DNA from: Comamonas halotolerans
Lineage (GTDB): Bacteria > Pseudomonadota > Gammaproteobacteria > Burkholderiales > Burkholderiaceae_C
Assembly (NCBI RefSeq): GCF_030162935.1
Contig: NZ_JASAUZ010000045.1
Span: 186,001-250,000 of the forward strand
DNA: 64,000 nt
Direction of reading: 5' to 3'
In this document: positions 17,346-26,221 of the stretch, piece by piece
Numbering within the stretch: position 1 is the first letter of the stretch
How the letters are laid out: every line of letters starts with the position of its first letter
Made by a program: the position numbers and the translations under genes
Notes under the pieces: model-generated
What the model was told of the DNA's origin: nothing
What the model saw: only the letters and a program-made list of their open reading frames with translations
Database searches by the model: none

Positions 17346-18779
17346 ATGAATTCGCAAACTACAGCCATTGGCTGGATGGAAAACGTCACCTATGCGGAGT
17401 TGCAGCTAGGGCAAAGCGCGAGATTGGTACGCACGGTTGCACTGGAAGATATTCAAGCGTTTGCTGCAGTTTCTGGAGATATCAATCCCGCGCACCTGAA
17501 CGAGGAGTACGCAGATGCAAGCATGTTCCATGGTGTTATTGCGCACGGAATGCTGGCAGCGGCCTTGATATCGGCACTGTTTGGGACACAGTTTCCAGGG
17601 CCTGGCACGATTTATTTGAGCCAGGAGTTGAAGTTCACCAAGCCCGTGCGTATTGGAGATACCTTGACCGTGGTGGTTACGGTGGATGAAAAAGACGACG
17701 AGAAAAAGCGCGTCAAGATGGACTGCCTGGTCACCAATCAAAAGGGAGAGGTGGTGCTCAAAGGTGAGGCCAAGTTGCTGCCGCCTACGCACAAGGTCAA
17801 AGTTCCCAAGATCCATGCGCCACAAATCCAGTTGTTTGATCCTGAAGCACGGCTCAAAGACTTGCTATCTCGTGCGGATGCTTTGGAGACGGTGCGTTGT
17901 GCGGTGGTGCATCCTTGCGATGCGGGATCGCTTAGCGGGGCAATGGATGCAGCTCGTCACGGCTTGATCAAGCCAGTGCTGATAGGGCCTGAAGGCCGTA
18001 TCCGTCACATCGCACAGGAGGCTGGCATCAGTCTGGATGGCGTGGAAATCATCTCTGTCGAGCACAGCCATGCTGCGGCAGAGAGGGCAGCCGCAATGGC
18101 TGCGCGCCAGGAAGTAGAGATATTGATGAAGGGAAGTTTGCACACAGACGAACTGCTCAAGGCTGTGCTGGCGCAGCCAGCCCTGCGGACGGAGCGACGC
18201 CTGTCGCATATCTTCCGTTTTGATGTGCCTTTGTATGACAAGCCATTGCTGATCACGGATGCCGCAATCAATATTCGACCCAGCTTGCTGGAAAAAGCCG
18301 ATATTGTGCAAAACGCCATCGACTTTGCGCGAGTGATGGGGACGGATACTCCCAAGGTGGCGATTTTGTCGGCAGTGGAAACCGTTACTCCAAGCATACC
18401 CTCGACTTTGGACGCTGCGGCGCTTTGCAAGATGGCTGACCGTGGCCAGATCAAAGGTGGGCAGCTGGATGGTCCTCTGGCATTTGATAACGCTATTTCC
18501 ATGGATGCCGTACGCATCAAGGGCATTGCTTCAGGTGTGGCTGGCCAGGCGGATATCTTGGCAGCACCCGATATGGAAAGCGGCAATATGCTTGCCAAGC
18601 AACTGGAGTATCTTGCTGGAGCCTCGGGCTCAGGTCTGGTGCTTGGCGCACGCGTACCGATTGCCCTGACCAGCCGTGCTGATGGCCCCCGAGCACGAGT
18701 GGCGTCGTGCGTGCTGGCTGTTCTGGCTGCGCATGACAGGCGCAGGCAACAGGCTGCCAATGCCTGGAAACAAGGCTGA
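17346..18779 (+). CDS. MaoC-like enoyl-CoA hydratase / phosphate acetyl(butyryl)transferase fusion
   Basis: 477-aa bifunctional protein. Residues 1-150 form a hot-dog (R)-specific hydratase with SGDINPAHLNEEYAD and HGMLAAALISALFG. Residues about 165-470 form the PTA_PTB domain, with KPVLIGPEGRI, LMKGSLHTDELLKAVL, ITDAAINI and GLVLGARVPIALTSRAD. It would hydrate crotonyl-CoA to (R)-3-hydroxybutyryl-CoA and exchange CoA for phosphate on an acyl-CoA. GGAGGA precedes the ATG at good spacing. It lies between phaC and ackA, so it links PHA turnover to acyl-phosphate and ATP formation. This fusion is known from several proteobacteria. Confidence 0.93.
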   Translation: MNSQTTAIGWMENVTYAELQLGQSARLVRTVALEDIQAFAAVSGDINPAHLNEEYADASMFHGVIAHGMLAAALISALFGTQFPGPGTIYLSQELKFTKPVRIGDTLTVVVTVDEKDDEKKRVKMDCLVTNQKGEVVLKGEAKLLPPTHKVKVPKIHAPQIQLFDPEARLKDLLSRADALETVRCAVVHPCDAGSLSGAMDAARHGLIKPVLIGPEGRIRHIAQEAGISLDGVEIISVEHSHAAAERAAAMAARQEVEILMKGSLHTDELLKAVLAQPALRTERRLSHIFRFDVPLYDKPLLITDAAINIRPSLLEKADIVQNAIDFARVMGTDTPKVAILSAVETVTPSIPSTLDAAALCKMADRGQIKGGQLDGPLAFDNAISMDAVRIKGIASGVAGQADILAAPDMESGNMLAKQLEYLAGASGSGLVLGARVPIALTSRADGPRARVASCVLAVLAAHDRRRQQAANAWKQG

Positions 18780-18797
18780 AACCCGAAAGGAGCAACA

Positions 18798-20000
18798 ATG
18801 GCCATTTTGGCGGTGAATGCGGGGTCCTCCTCGCTGAAGTTTTCCCTGCACCCATTGAAAGATGGTCAGGTACAGCCTTTTGTTCTGTCGGGAACCATTC
18901 AGGGGCTGGAACCTCAAGGCTCGCCGTCGATGGACTGGAAGTATCTGGGGCAAAAGCACACCGAAGCTTTGACGACCAAAGATGGGGGCAGTGCTTTTGC
19001 GGCTGCGTTGAGCACCGTGCGAGCGTTGCTCCAGCGTTTGGAGGCCACAGACATAGAGGCAGTGGCACATCGCGTTGTGCATGGAGGTGGAGTCTTTACG
19101 GCCTCGGTGATCGTGACAGACGAGGTGCTGTCCATCTTGTCTGGCTTTCATTCGCTGGCACCTTTGCATCAGGTGCATAACCTGGAAGGTATTCGCCAGT
19201 TTCGTGCTGCATTTCCCAAGGTGGCGCAGATTGCATGTTTTGATACGGCATACCATGCCACCATGCCGGAGGTCGACTATGCCTTCGCGCTGCCCAGGGC
19301 TTTGCAAGACCAGGGTGTGCGCCGCTATGGTTTTCATGGCTTGTCGTACCAATACATCATGTCGGTGCTGCAGCAACAAACCATCCGGGGCAATGGCCGC
19401 GTGGTGATGGCTCACCTGGGGAATGGCGCCAGCCTGTGCGCGGCCTTGGCGGGTAGCAGTGTGGCAACCACCATGGGCTTTTCTGCATTGGATGGCCTGA
19501 TGATGGGCACCCGCAGCGGCTCCCTGGATGCAGGGGTGCTGCTTTATCTGATGGAGCAAGGCTGGACCCATGCGCAGATGGAAACGCTGCTTTACAAACA
19601 AAGTGGCTTGCTCGGGGTTTCTGGCATTTCTGCCGATATGCGCAAGCTGCGCGCGGATGGCAGTGTGAATGCGCTACGGGCCATACATCAATTCACACAT
19701 CGTGTGATCCGGGAAACCGGTGCATTGGTTGCCTGCCTGGGCGGCCTGGACGCTTTGGCATTCAGCGGAGGCATTGGAGAGAACGATGCTGAGTTGCGGG
19801 CACAGGTTTGCGAACGTCTGGCTTGGCTGGGTATTCGCATAGATGACCAGCGCAACCAAGCTGCTTCAGGCAAAGCGGCTTGTGCCATCCATGCGCCAGA
19901 TAGCTCTGTGGAAATCTGGGTCATCCCCACCGATGAAGGGCGTGTGGCCGCGCGTGAAGCTGCCGCTTTGCTGCGGCAACAAAGTTGGCAAGCCTCATAG
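18798..20000 (+). CDS. ackA: Acetate kinase (or propionate/butyrate kinase)
   Basis: 400-aa ASKHA-fold kinase converting acetyl phosphate and ADP to acetate and ATP. Family motifs are in order: NAGSSSLKFSL, HRVVHGGG, CFDTAYHATMP, RRYGFHGLSYQY, AHLGNGASLCA, GLMMGTRSGSLDAG and FSGGIGEND. AAAGGAG precedes the ATG, 18 bp after the stop of the MaoC-Pta fusion gene, so the two are co-transcribed. Together they form the Pta-AckA overflow/activation pathway. The fused hydratase suggests the real acyl group may be C4 as well as C2. Confidence 0.93.
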   Translation: MAILAVNAGSSSLKFSLHPLKDGQVQPFVLSGTIQGLEPQGSPSMDWKYLGQKHTEALTTKDGGSAFAAALSTVRALLQRLEATDIEAVAHRVVHGGGVFTASVIVTDEVLSILSGFHSLAPLHQVHNLEGIRQFRAAFPKVAQIACFDTAYHATMPEVDYAFALPRALQDQGVRRYGFHGLSYQYIMSVLQQQTIRGNGRVVMAHLGNGASLCAALAGSSVATTMGFSALDGLMMGTRSGSLDAGVLLYLMEQGWTHAQMETLLYKQSGLLGVSGISADMRKLRADGSVNALRAIHQFTHRVIRETGALVACLGGLDALAFSGGIGENDAELRAQVCERLAWLGIRIDDQRNQAASGKAACAIHAPDSSVEIWVIPTDEGRVAAREAAALLRQQSWQAS

Positions 20001-20101
20001 AGGGAGGAGCTTGTTAGTCGTCGTGTCTGCTGGCCTGATGATAAGCACGGATGACCCAGCCTCTGCACCCAGGTGCCGAGGCCGTGGGCGCAGTCACAAG
20101 T

Positions 20102-21598
20102 CTATTGAAAAGCCACTTCGGAAAAGCTGCGAAGTTTGCGGCTGTGCAGGCGTTGAGAGCCACCTTCGCGCAACAGCTCCACGGCCCGCATGCCAATACG
20201 CAGATGTTGGTCGACGCGCTCACGGTAGAAGTGATTGGCCATGCCTGGTAATTTGATCTCGCCATGCAATGGTTTGTCGCTGACGCACAGCAGCGTGCCA
20301 TAGGGCACGCGGAAGCGGAAACCGTTGGCGGCAATGGTGGCGCTTTCCATGTCCAGCGCTACAGCCCGGCTTTGGCTGAAGCGGCGTTGCGGCAGGTTGT
20401 CGGGCAACAACTCCCAATTGCGATTGTCGGTGCTGGCCACGGTGCCGGTGCGCATGATGCGCTTGAGGTCATCGTCGGAGACTTGTGCCACATCAGCGAC
20501 GGCTTGTTGCAGGGCCTGCTGGATTTCGGCCAATGCCGGAATGGGCACCCATAGTGGAAGTTCTTCGTCCAGCACGTGGTCTTCGCGCACATAGGCATGT
20601 GCCAGCACATAGTCGCCCAAGTGTTGACTGTTACGCAAACCGGCGCAGTGACCCAGCATCATCCAGGCGTGAGGGCGCAGAACGGCAATGTGGTCGGTGA
20701 TGGTTTTGGCGTTGGCCGGCCCAACGCCGATATTGACCATGGTGATACCGCTGCGGTCTGCGCGTACCAGATGGTAGGCAGGCATTTGAGGCAAGCGCGG
20801 TGGCATGCTGCCTAATGCGTCTATCTCCTCAGTTGGTAATCCTGTACGGCGAGTCACCACGTTGCCTGGTTCAATGAAGGCAATGTATTCGCTATCAGGT
20901 TTGGCCATTTCTGCATGGCCAAGACGGATGAACTCGTCGATGTAGAACTGGTAATTGGTGAACAGTACGTAGTTCTGAAACCACTCGGGGGCTGTTCCCG
21001 TGTAATGGCGCAGTCGGTGCAAGGAGTAATCAATACGCGGCGCAGTAAACAGGGACAGCGGCAAGGCCCCGCTTGGCTGTGGGCGCCATGTGCCATTGGC
21101 AATGCCGTCATCCATGGCGCCCAGGTCTGGCAGGTCAAAGACTTCACGCATCATCTGGCGACGCTGTGCGCTCAGGCTGCCTTCAACGTGGTCATTGTCG
21201 GCAAAGGAAAAGTGAATGGGGATGGGGTGGGTACTCAGGCCCACTTCAAACTGGACGCCATGGTTGCGCTCCAGAAGATCCAGCTGGGTGTGCAGATAGT
21301 CGGCAAAAAGATCGGGGCGCGTGATGGTGGTTTCATACACTCCGGGGTGGTCCAGAAAGCCATAAGCCAGCCCCGTGTCCGGGCGACGCACGCTGTGTGC
21401 TTGGATTCGCAGCATGGGGTACCAGGCGCGCACCACATGGGGAAAATCCTGGCCCGCCACATAAGCTTGCATGGCTGTGCGCAGGCGATCAATCTGCTGC
21501 TGATACAAAGTCTGCAGGTGCGCCACCGCATCGGTTGCATGCGTGAACACTGCTGCTGTTGTTGGGTGTGAAGTGGCCATTGAAGGTGGGTAGTTCAT
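20102..21598 (-). CDS. amn: AMP nucleosidase
   Basis: 498-aa enzyme hydrolysing AMP to adenine and ribose 5-phosphate. The N-terminal AMP-nucleosidase domain (about 15-190) is followed by a nucleoside-phosphorylase-type catalytic domain with TMVNIGVGPANAKTITDH, HCAGLRNSQHLGDYVLAH, DMESATIAANGFRFRVPYG and LCVSDKPLHGEIKLPG. Length matches the family (about 480-500). The ATG at 21598 lies 3 nt after the stop of the upstream GGDEF-EAL gene, so translation is probably coupled. Confidence 0.95.
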   Translation of the reverse strand: MNYPPSMATSHPTTAAVFTHATDAVAHLQTLYQQQIDRLRTAMQAYVAGQDFPHVVRAWYPMLRIQAHSVRRPDTGLAYGFLDHPGVYETTITRPDLFADYLHTQLDLLERNHGVQFEVGLSTHPIPIHFSFADNDHVEGSLSAQRRQMMREVFDLPDLGAMDDGIANGTWRPQPSGALPLSLFTAPRIDYSLHRLRHYTGTAPEWFQNYVLFTNYQFYIDEFIRLGHAEMAKPDSEYIAFIEPGNVVTRRTGLPTEEIDALGSMPPRLPQMPAYHLVRADRSGITMVNIGVGPANAKTITDHIAVLRPHAWMMLGHCAGLRNSQHLGDYVLAHAYVREDHVLDEELPLWVPIPALAEIQQALQQAVADVAQVSDDDLKRIMRTGTVASTDNRNWELLPDNLPQRRFSQSRAVALDMESATIAANGFRFRVPYGTLLCVSDKPLHGEIKLPGMANHFYRERVDQHLRIGMRAVELLREGGSQRLHSRKLRSFSEVAFQ

Positions 21599-21601
21599 AC
21601 C

Positions 21602-23680
21602 TCATTGTGGCGCAGGTGTTTGACAATGGTGTTGCTGCCAGCGTAAGGCATCTTCGGCAGTCATGGGGCGGGAGAGATAGTAGCCTTGTATCAGCTCACA
21701 ACCCAGCTGCTTCAGCAAATCCCACTGTTCTTTGGTTTCAACACCTTCAGCAACCGTGCGCAGGTTCAGGCTGCGAGCCATCTGAATGATGGCCGTCACA
21801 AGGCTGACATAGTCTTGATCTTGCGGCGTGTCCTTGACAAAAGCACGGTCAATTTTGAGTTTGTCCAAGGGGTAGCGCTTCAGATAGGCCAACGAAGAGT
21901 AGCCGGTACCAAAGTCATCAATGGACAGACGGATTCCCAGCTTCTGTAGGGAGGTCAAAGTGCTCAGCACATGTTCGGAGTGCTTCATCAACGTGGTTTC
22001 TGTGAGCTCAATTTCCAGTGATTGAGGATCAATGCCTGTGTCAGTCAGGACCTGCTGTACTTCGGCCAGCAGATTGACCTGGTTGAACTCAATGGCGGAC
22101 ATGTTGACGGAAACCACCACGGGCGGTAGCCCCGCATTGCGCCATTCACGTAATTGCTTGCATGCAGCCCGCATGACCCAGCGATCCAGCAAGGATATGA
22201 GACCACGAGATTCAGCAAAGCTGATGAACTCTGATGGTGGCAATAGTCCGCGTTCGGGGTGTTGCCAACGAACCAGTGCTTCAAAACCTTCAAGGCAGTC
22301 CCGGCTCAGATCCCAAAGCGGTTGATAGTGCAGGACTAAGCCCAGGTCTTTCTCAATGGCTTCGCGCAGCAAACGATCCTGGGTCAGCCATTTGCTGGGC
22401 CGCATATGCATCAGCGCACTGTAGTACTGGTGGTTGCCTTGTCCCAAGTTTTTCGCCATTTCCATAGCGGCGCTGGCGTTCAGCATCAACTCTTCGGCTG
22501 AGTTTCCATCTTCTGGGTAGAGGCTGATACCAATGGAGGCAGGTAAATTGGCCAAACCTTTTACCAATGCATAGGGCTTGTTCATCAGAAACTGGATTTC
22601 CCGCAAGATACATTCGGGTTGGCAAGCTGTTAATGGGGAGGCTAAAACCACCACAAACTCGTCGGCACCCAGACGAGCGACGATGTCGTCGGGATGCACC
22701 TTGCTGCGCAAGCGGCGGGCGGCTTCCACCAGAAGCTTGTCTCCTGCATCATGCCCCATCGAGTCATTGACATCTTTGAAGCGATCCAGGTCTACATACA
22801 ACACCGCACAGCGGTGGTTGAACTGCGTAGCGCGCTCCAGGGTTTGTTGCAGTTGTCGCATCAAACCCTGGCGATTGAGCTGACGTGTCAAAGGGTCATG
22901 AAAGGCCAAAAAGTGCATCTCGGCCTCGGCGCGCTTGCGCTCGGTGATATCTCGCAGCACCATGACACCCAAATCGCCGCCTTCTTCAGGCTGCAGGGTA
23001 ATGGTGATTTCCACGTCCTGCTCCTGGCCGTTGTGGCGCAAGAGTCGAGTTTCCTGTGCGCTGATGGTGCCATGCTCCAACATGTTCTGAGCACTTGCGC
23101 GCAGCACGTGAGGGAGCAAATGCAGCACTGAGCGATCCAGCAATTGATCAAGCTGGTAGCCGGTAAGCGCAATGGCGGCAGGATTGGCGTAAAAGATGCG
23201 GCCGTGGCGAAAGAAAATGACGGATTCGCTGGAGGCATTGACAAAACGACGCATGCTGTCGTCTTCCCCTTGTGCCACTGGCAAGGTGTTCGAGGGCGCA
23301 CGCCCATGCATCGGGAGAATCACTACTGCGTAGACAGCGCCATCTGCCGCAAGGCTTATCAATTGCGTTTGAATGAGCTGATTCTGAGTAAATATTAGCG
23401 GTGTTTCTAAGCTTGCTCCATGAGTCTGGGCGCTAGTCAGTAGTTCGAGGCTGCATTTCCAGTTACTCCAGCCGCATGAAGGCAAATATTTCTGGAGCGC
23501 TTTACCGTGCAAGTCGTGATGACTTTGCTCAAGAAGGTGAGCATAGGAAGCTGTGGTCCAAATGTAGCGTCTTGAGGGCCAGCTCAAATAGGCTACTGGT
23601 GCACCTGTAGCAAGGGCCACGGCATGCAAGATGTCGTGTGGCTGTTCGCTGGGCGTGCGAGGTTGTGCGGTGAGCATCAT
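21602..23680 (-). CDS. PAS-GGDEF-EAL protein (putative c-di-GMP phosphodiesterase/cyclase)
   Basis: About 692 aa from the ATG at 23680, which has GAGG 4 nt upstream; the frame extends 49 codons further up. An N-terminal region of unclear fold precedes a PAS domain (RFVNASSESVIFF to LRDITERKRAEAEM). The GGDEF domain has the altered signature RLGADEF (Gly to Ala), and most active cyclases have GG[DE]EF. The EAL domain keeps FEALVRWQHPERG, SIDDFGTGYSSLAYLKRYP and LKIDRAFV, so phosphodiesterase activity is likely. No transmembrane segment is seen, so it is a cytosolic sensor. The amn gene follows directly. Confidence 0.9.
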   Translation of the reverse strand: MMLTAQPRTPSEQPHDILHAVALATGAPVAYLSWPSRRYIWTTASYAHLLEQSHHDLHGKALQKYLPSCGWSNWKCSLELLTSAQTHGASLETPLIFTQNQLIQTQLISLAADGAVYAVVILPMHGRAPSNTLPVAQGEDDSMRRFVNASSESVIFFRHGRIFYANPAAIALTGYQLDQLLDRSVLHLLPHVLRASAQNMLEHGTISAQETRLLRHNGQEQDVEITITLQPEEGGDLGVMVLRDITERKRAEAEMHFLAFHDPLTRQLNRQGLMRQLQQTLERATQFNHRCAVLYVDLDRFKDVNDSMGHDAGDKLLVEAARRLRSKVHPDDIVARLGADEFVVVLASPLTACQPECILREIQFLMNKPYALVKGLANLPASIGISLYPEDGNSAEELMLNASAAMEMAKNLGQGNHQYYSALMHMRPSKWLTQDRLLREAIEKDLGLVLHYQPLWDLSRDCLEGFEALVRWQHPERGLLPPSEFISFAESRGLISLLDRWVMRAACKQLREWRNAGLPPVVVSVNMSAIEFNQVNLLAEVQQVLTDTGIDPQSLEIELTETTLMKHSEHVLSTLTSLQKLGIRLSIDDFGTGYSSLAYLKRYPLDKLKIDRAFVKDTPQDQDYVSLVTAIIQMARSLNLRTVAEGVETKEQWDLLKQLGCELIQGYYLSRPMTAEDALRWQQHHCQTPAPQ

Positions 23681-23986
23681 GGCACCTCGCTGAGGTAGGT
23701 GTCTGCAGGCTGCGAACAAACTAAGTAGGCGCCGTTGGAAATGAGGTTCCAAGACCGAGAGGGATGAAATGGAACAAGAGCAATCACGAGCATGGTCTTC
23801 CTTGTATACCGCTGCTGACTCATACAAGCTTTGAGATATGGCAAGTTGACAGCCGCCGCTACATGCCGCTCATAGGCTTTTCGCAAAGGATGAATGAAGA
23901 GCATTGCAAACACAAAAAAGCTTGCTATGTCTTAGCCAGTAAAACAAGGGTTTAATCCATGCGAGCTATAAATTTGTGGGTATTTC
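23681..23986. other. Divergent intergenic region between GGDEF-EAL gene and dtd
   Basis: 306 bp carrying the 5' regions of both genes. It is AT-richer toward dtd. If the minus-strand protein starts at the earlier in-frame codon (23827), half of this stretch is coding. I see no RNA gene, repeat or clear operator. Confidence 0.4.
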
Positions 23987-24445
23987 ATGATTACTGTTGT
24001 TCAGCGTGTTCAAGCTGCACGCGTAGAGATTGCAGGTCGCATTGCAGGGCAGATTGGTCAAGGCCTTCTCGTGCTGGTGTGCGCGGAGCAGGGTGACACA
24101 GAGAAAGAGGCCGATAAGCTGCTGGCTAAACTGCTGAAGTTGCGCATCTTCAGCGATGAGGATGAAAAAATGAACCGCAGCGTGCAGGATGTAGGAGGCG
24201 GCTTGTTGATAGTCAGTCAGTTCACGCTGGCAGCAAATACCAGCAACGGCAATCGTCCCAGTTTTACGCAAGCCGCCAAACCGGATGAAGGGCGCCGACT
24301 GTACGATTACATGATCCAGCAAGCCAAAAATCTGTACTGTGCGGGCCCGGTGCAAACTGGCGAGTTTGGTGCGGATATGCAAGTTCACTTGGTCAACGAT
24401 GGGCCGGTGACGATTCCCATGCGTATTGCGCCTGCTGGCGCATAA
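23987..24445 (+). CDS. dtd: D-aminoacyl-tRNA deacylase
   Basis: 152-aa homodimeric proof-reading enzyme that removes D-amino acids, and glycine from tRNA-Ala. It starts [15 protein letters not shown]. Both cross-subunit signatures are present: SQFTLAA (family Ser-Gln-Phe-Thr) near 78-84 and the Gly-cisPro-containing NDGPVTI near 136-142. Length is normal. It lies upstream of the SAH riboswitch and ahcY, but its own stop precedes the riboswitch, so it is separately regulated. Confidence 0.95.
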   Translation: MITVVQRVQAARVEIAGRIAGQIGQGLLVLVCAEQGDTEKEADKLLAKLLKLRIFSDEDEKMNRSVQDVGGGLLIVSQFTLAANTSNGNRPSFTQAAKPDEGRRLYDYMIQQAKNLYCAGPVQTGEFGADMQVHLVNDGPVTIPMRIAPAGA

Positions 24446-24490
24446 CTTCAGCAAACCCTGTAGGGCTCGATTACAATCAACGTTTCATTT

Positions 24491-24600
24491 CCTCCTGAGG
24501 AGCGTTGCAGCGACCACCCAGACACAGCGGTGGCGTGAGGCTCGGGAGGGCAGCAGTGTGCTTCACCGTGCACTCGCTCCTAGGCAACGACGCTCACCCA
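24491..24600 (+). promoter_or_regulatory. S-adenosylhomocysteine (SAH) riboswitch
   Basis: P1 pairs CCTCCTGAG (24491-24499) with CTCGGGAGG (24541-24549), with one G-U pair. Inside lie the conserved GAGCGTTGCAGCGACC and a P2 hairpin (CCACC with GGTGG). A variable hairpin (GTGTGCTTCACCGTGCAC) follows. The 3' conserved block GGCAACGACGCTC can pair its CGCTC with GAGCG, the pseudoknot typical of the class. It lies about 80 nt upstream of ahcY, the usual target. The known behaviour of this class is ON with SAH bound, so ahcY rises when SAH accumulates. Confidence 0.93.
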
Positions 24601-24680
24601 CGCTTTCTGTGCGGTGAGGCCTGTCAGCCCCAAATCCCCAGAACGTGGTTTTTTCAAGTTGTTTTCCGCACGGAGAAACC

Positions 24681-26096
24681 ATGAGCAATACCCAAGACCG
24701 CGCCATCGCGGACATCTCCCTGGCCGACTGGGGCCGCAAAGAAATCCGCATTGCCGAGACAGAAATGCCCGGCCTGATGGCTATTCGCGAAGAGTTCGCG
24801 GCGGCACAGCCCCTGAAGGGTGCACGCATCACCGGTTCGCTGCACATGACCATTCAAACAGCGGTGCTGATTGAGACTTTGAAGGACCTGGGTGCTGAAG
24901 TGCGCTGGGCATCCTGCAACATCTTCTCGACCCAGGACCACGCCGCTGCGGCGATTGCTGCCACGGGCACCCCCGTGTTCGCCATCAAGGGTGAATCGCT
25001 GCAAGACTATTGGGATTACACCCACCGCATCTTCGAATTTGGCGCCGCAGGCACCGACAGCGAAGGCCCCAACATGATTCTGGATGACGGCGGCGATGCC
25101 ACCATGCTGTTGCACCTGGGTCAAAAGGCCGAGAAGGACCTGTCCGTGCTGGCCAACCCTGGCTCGGAAGAAGAAAAGATCGTCTTTGCAGCCATCAAAG
25201 CCAAACTGGCCGTGGACCCCACCTGGTACACCCGCAAGTCCGCTCAGATCATTGGCGTGACCGAAGAGACCACCACCGGCGTGCACCGCCTGAACGAAAT
25301 GTCGGCCAACGGCAGCCTGCTGTTCCGCGCGATCAACGTAAACGACTCGGTGACCAAGTCCAAGTTCGACAACCTGTACGGCTGCCGCGAATCGCTGGTG
25401 GACGGCATCAAGCGCGCTACCGACGTGATGATCGCTGGCAAGGTAGCCTGCGTGGCTGGTTACGGTGATGTGGGCAAGGGTTGTGCACAGGCTTTGCGTG
25501 CACTGAGTGCGCAGGTGTGGGTGACCGAGATTGATCCTATAAATGCCCTGCAAGCAGCGATGGAAGGCTACAAGGTTGTGACCATGGAATATGCCGCCGA
25601 CAAGTGCGACATCTTCGTGACCACAACTGGTAACAAGGACATTATTCGTCACGAGCACATGGTTGCCATGAAGGACCAGGCCATCGTCTGCAACATCGGT
25701 CACTTCGACAATGAGATCGACGTGGCATCGATCGAGAAGTATGAGTGGGAAGAAGTCAAGCCTCAGGTTGATCAGATCAAGTTCCCTGACGGCAAGAAGA
25801 TCACCCTGCTGGCCAAGGGCCGTCTGGTAAACCTGGGTTGTGCCACCGGCCACCCCAGCTTTGTGATGAGTGCCTCGTTTGCCAACCAGACGATTGCCCA
25901 GATTGAGCTGTTCACACGTCCAGAAGCATATGAAGTGGGCAAAGTCTATGTATTACCCAAGCTGCTGGACGAAAAGGTTGCCCGCCTGCACCTGAAGAAG
26001 GTCGGCGCGATGCTGACCGAATTGACCGATGCGCAAGCTGCTTACATCGGTGTGAAGAAGGAAGGCCCTTACAAGCCTGAAACCTACCGCTACTAA
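24681..26096 (+). CDS. ahcY: Adenosylhomocysteinase
   Basis: 471-aa NAD+-dependent SAH hydrolase splitting SAH into adenosine and homocysteine, relieving product inhibition of methyltransferases. Motifs: [51 protein letters not shown] with active-site Lys and Asp, the NAD-binding [16 protein letters not shown], and a C-terminus ending in [11 protein letters not shown] at 24681 follows ACGGAGAA, while an upstream in-frame ATG (24645) lies between the riboswitch and the ribosome binding site. First gene of a probable ahcY - tlyA - metF operon controlled by the riboswitch. Confidence 0.98.
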   Translation: MSNTQDRAIADISLADWGRKEIRIAETEMPGLMAIREEFAAAQPLKGARITGSLHMTIQTAVLIETLKDLGAEVRWASCNIFSTQDHAAAAIAATGTPVFAIKGESLQDYWDYTHRIFEFGAAGTDSEGPNMILDDGGDATMLLHLGQKAEKDLSVLANPGSEEEKIVFAAIKAKLAVDPTWYTRKSAQIIGVTEETTTGVHRLNEMSANGSLLFRAINVNDSVTKSKFDNLYGCRESLVDGIKRATDVMIAGKVACVAGYGDVGKGCAQALRALSAQVWVTEIDPINALQAAMEGYKVVTMEYAADKCDIFVTTTGNKDIIRHEHMVAMKDQAIVCNIGHFDNEIDVASIEKYEWEEVKPQVDQIKFPDGKKITLLAKGRLVNLGCATGHPSFVMSASFANQTIAQIELFTRPEAYEVGKVYVLPKLLDEKVARLHLKKVGAMLTELTDAQAAYIGVKKEGPYKPETYRY

Positions 26097-26221
26097 TCTG
26101 TAGCGGGGCAAGGTCGCCGCACAGGCGGCGACTTTGCCTGCTCTGGCACCTGGCCTTGAGAGACTGGGTCAAGGCTTCTGAGCGCTAGAGCCAAATTTGA
26201 GTGAATAAAAGGAACTACGCA

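Noticed and set aside
24654-25853. 399-codon open frame antisense to ahcY
   Set aside because: Same effect; ahcY is unambiguous and the antisense protein has no family features.
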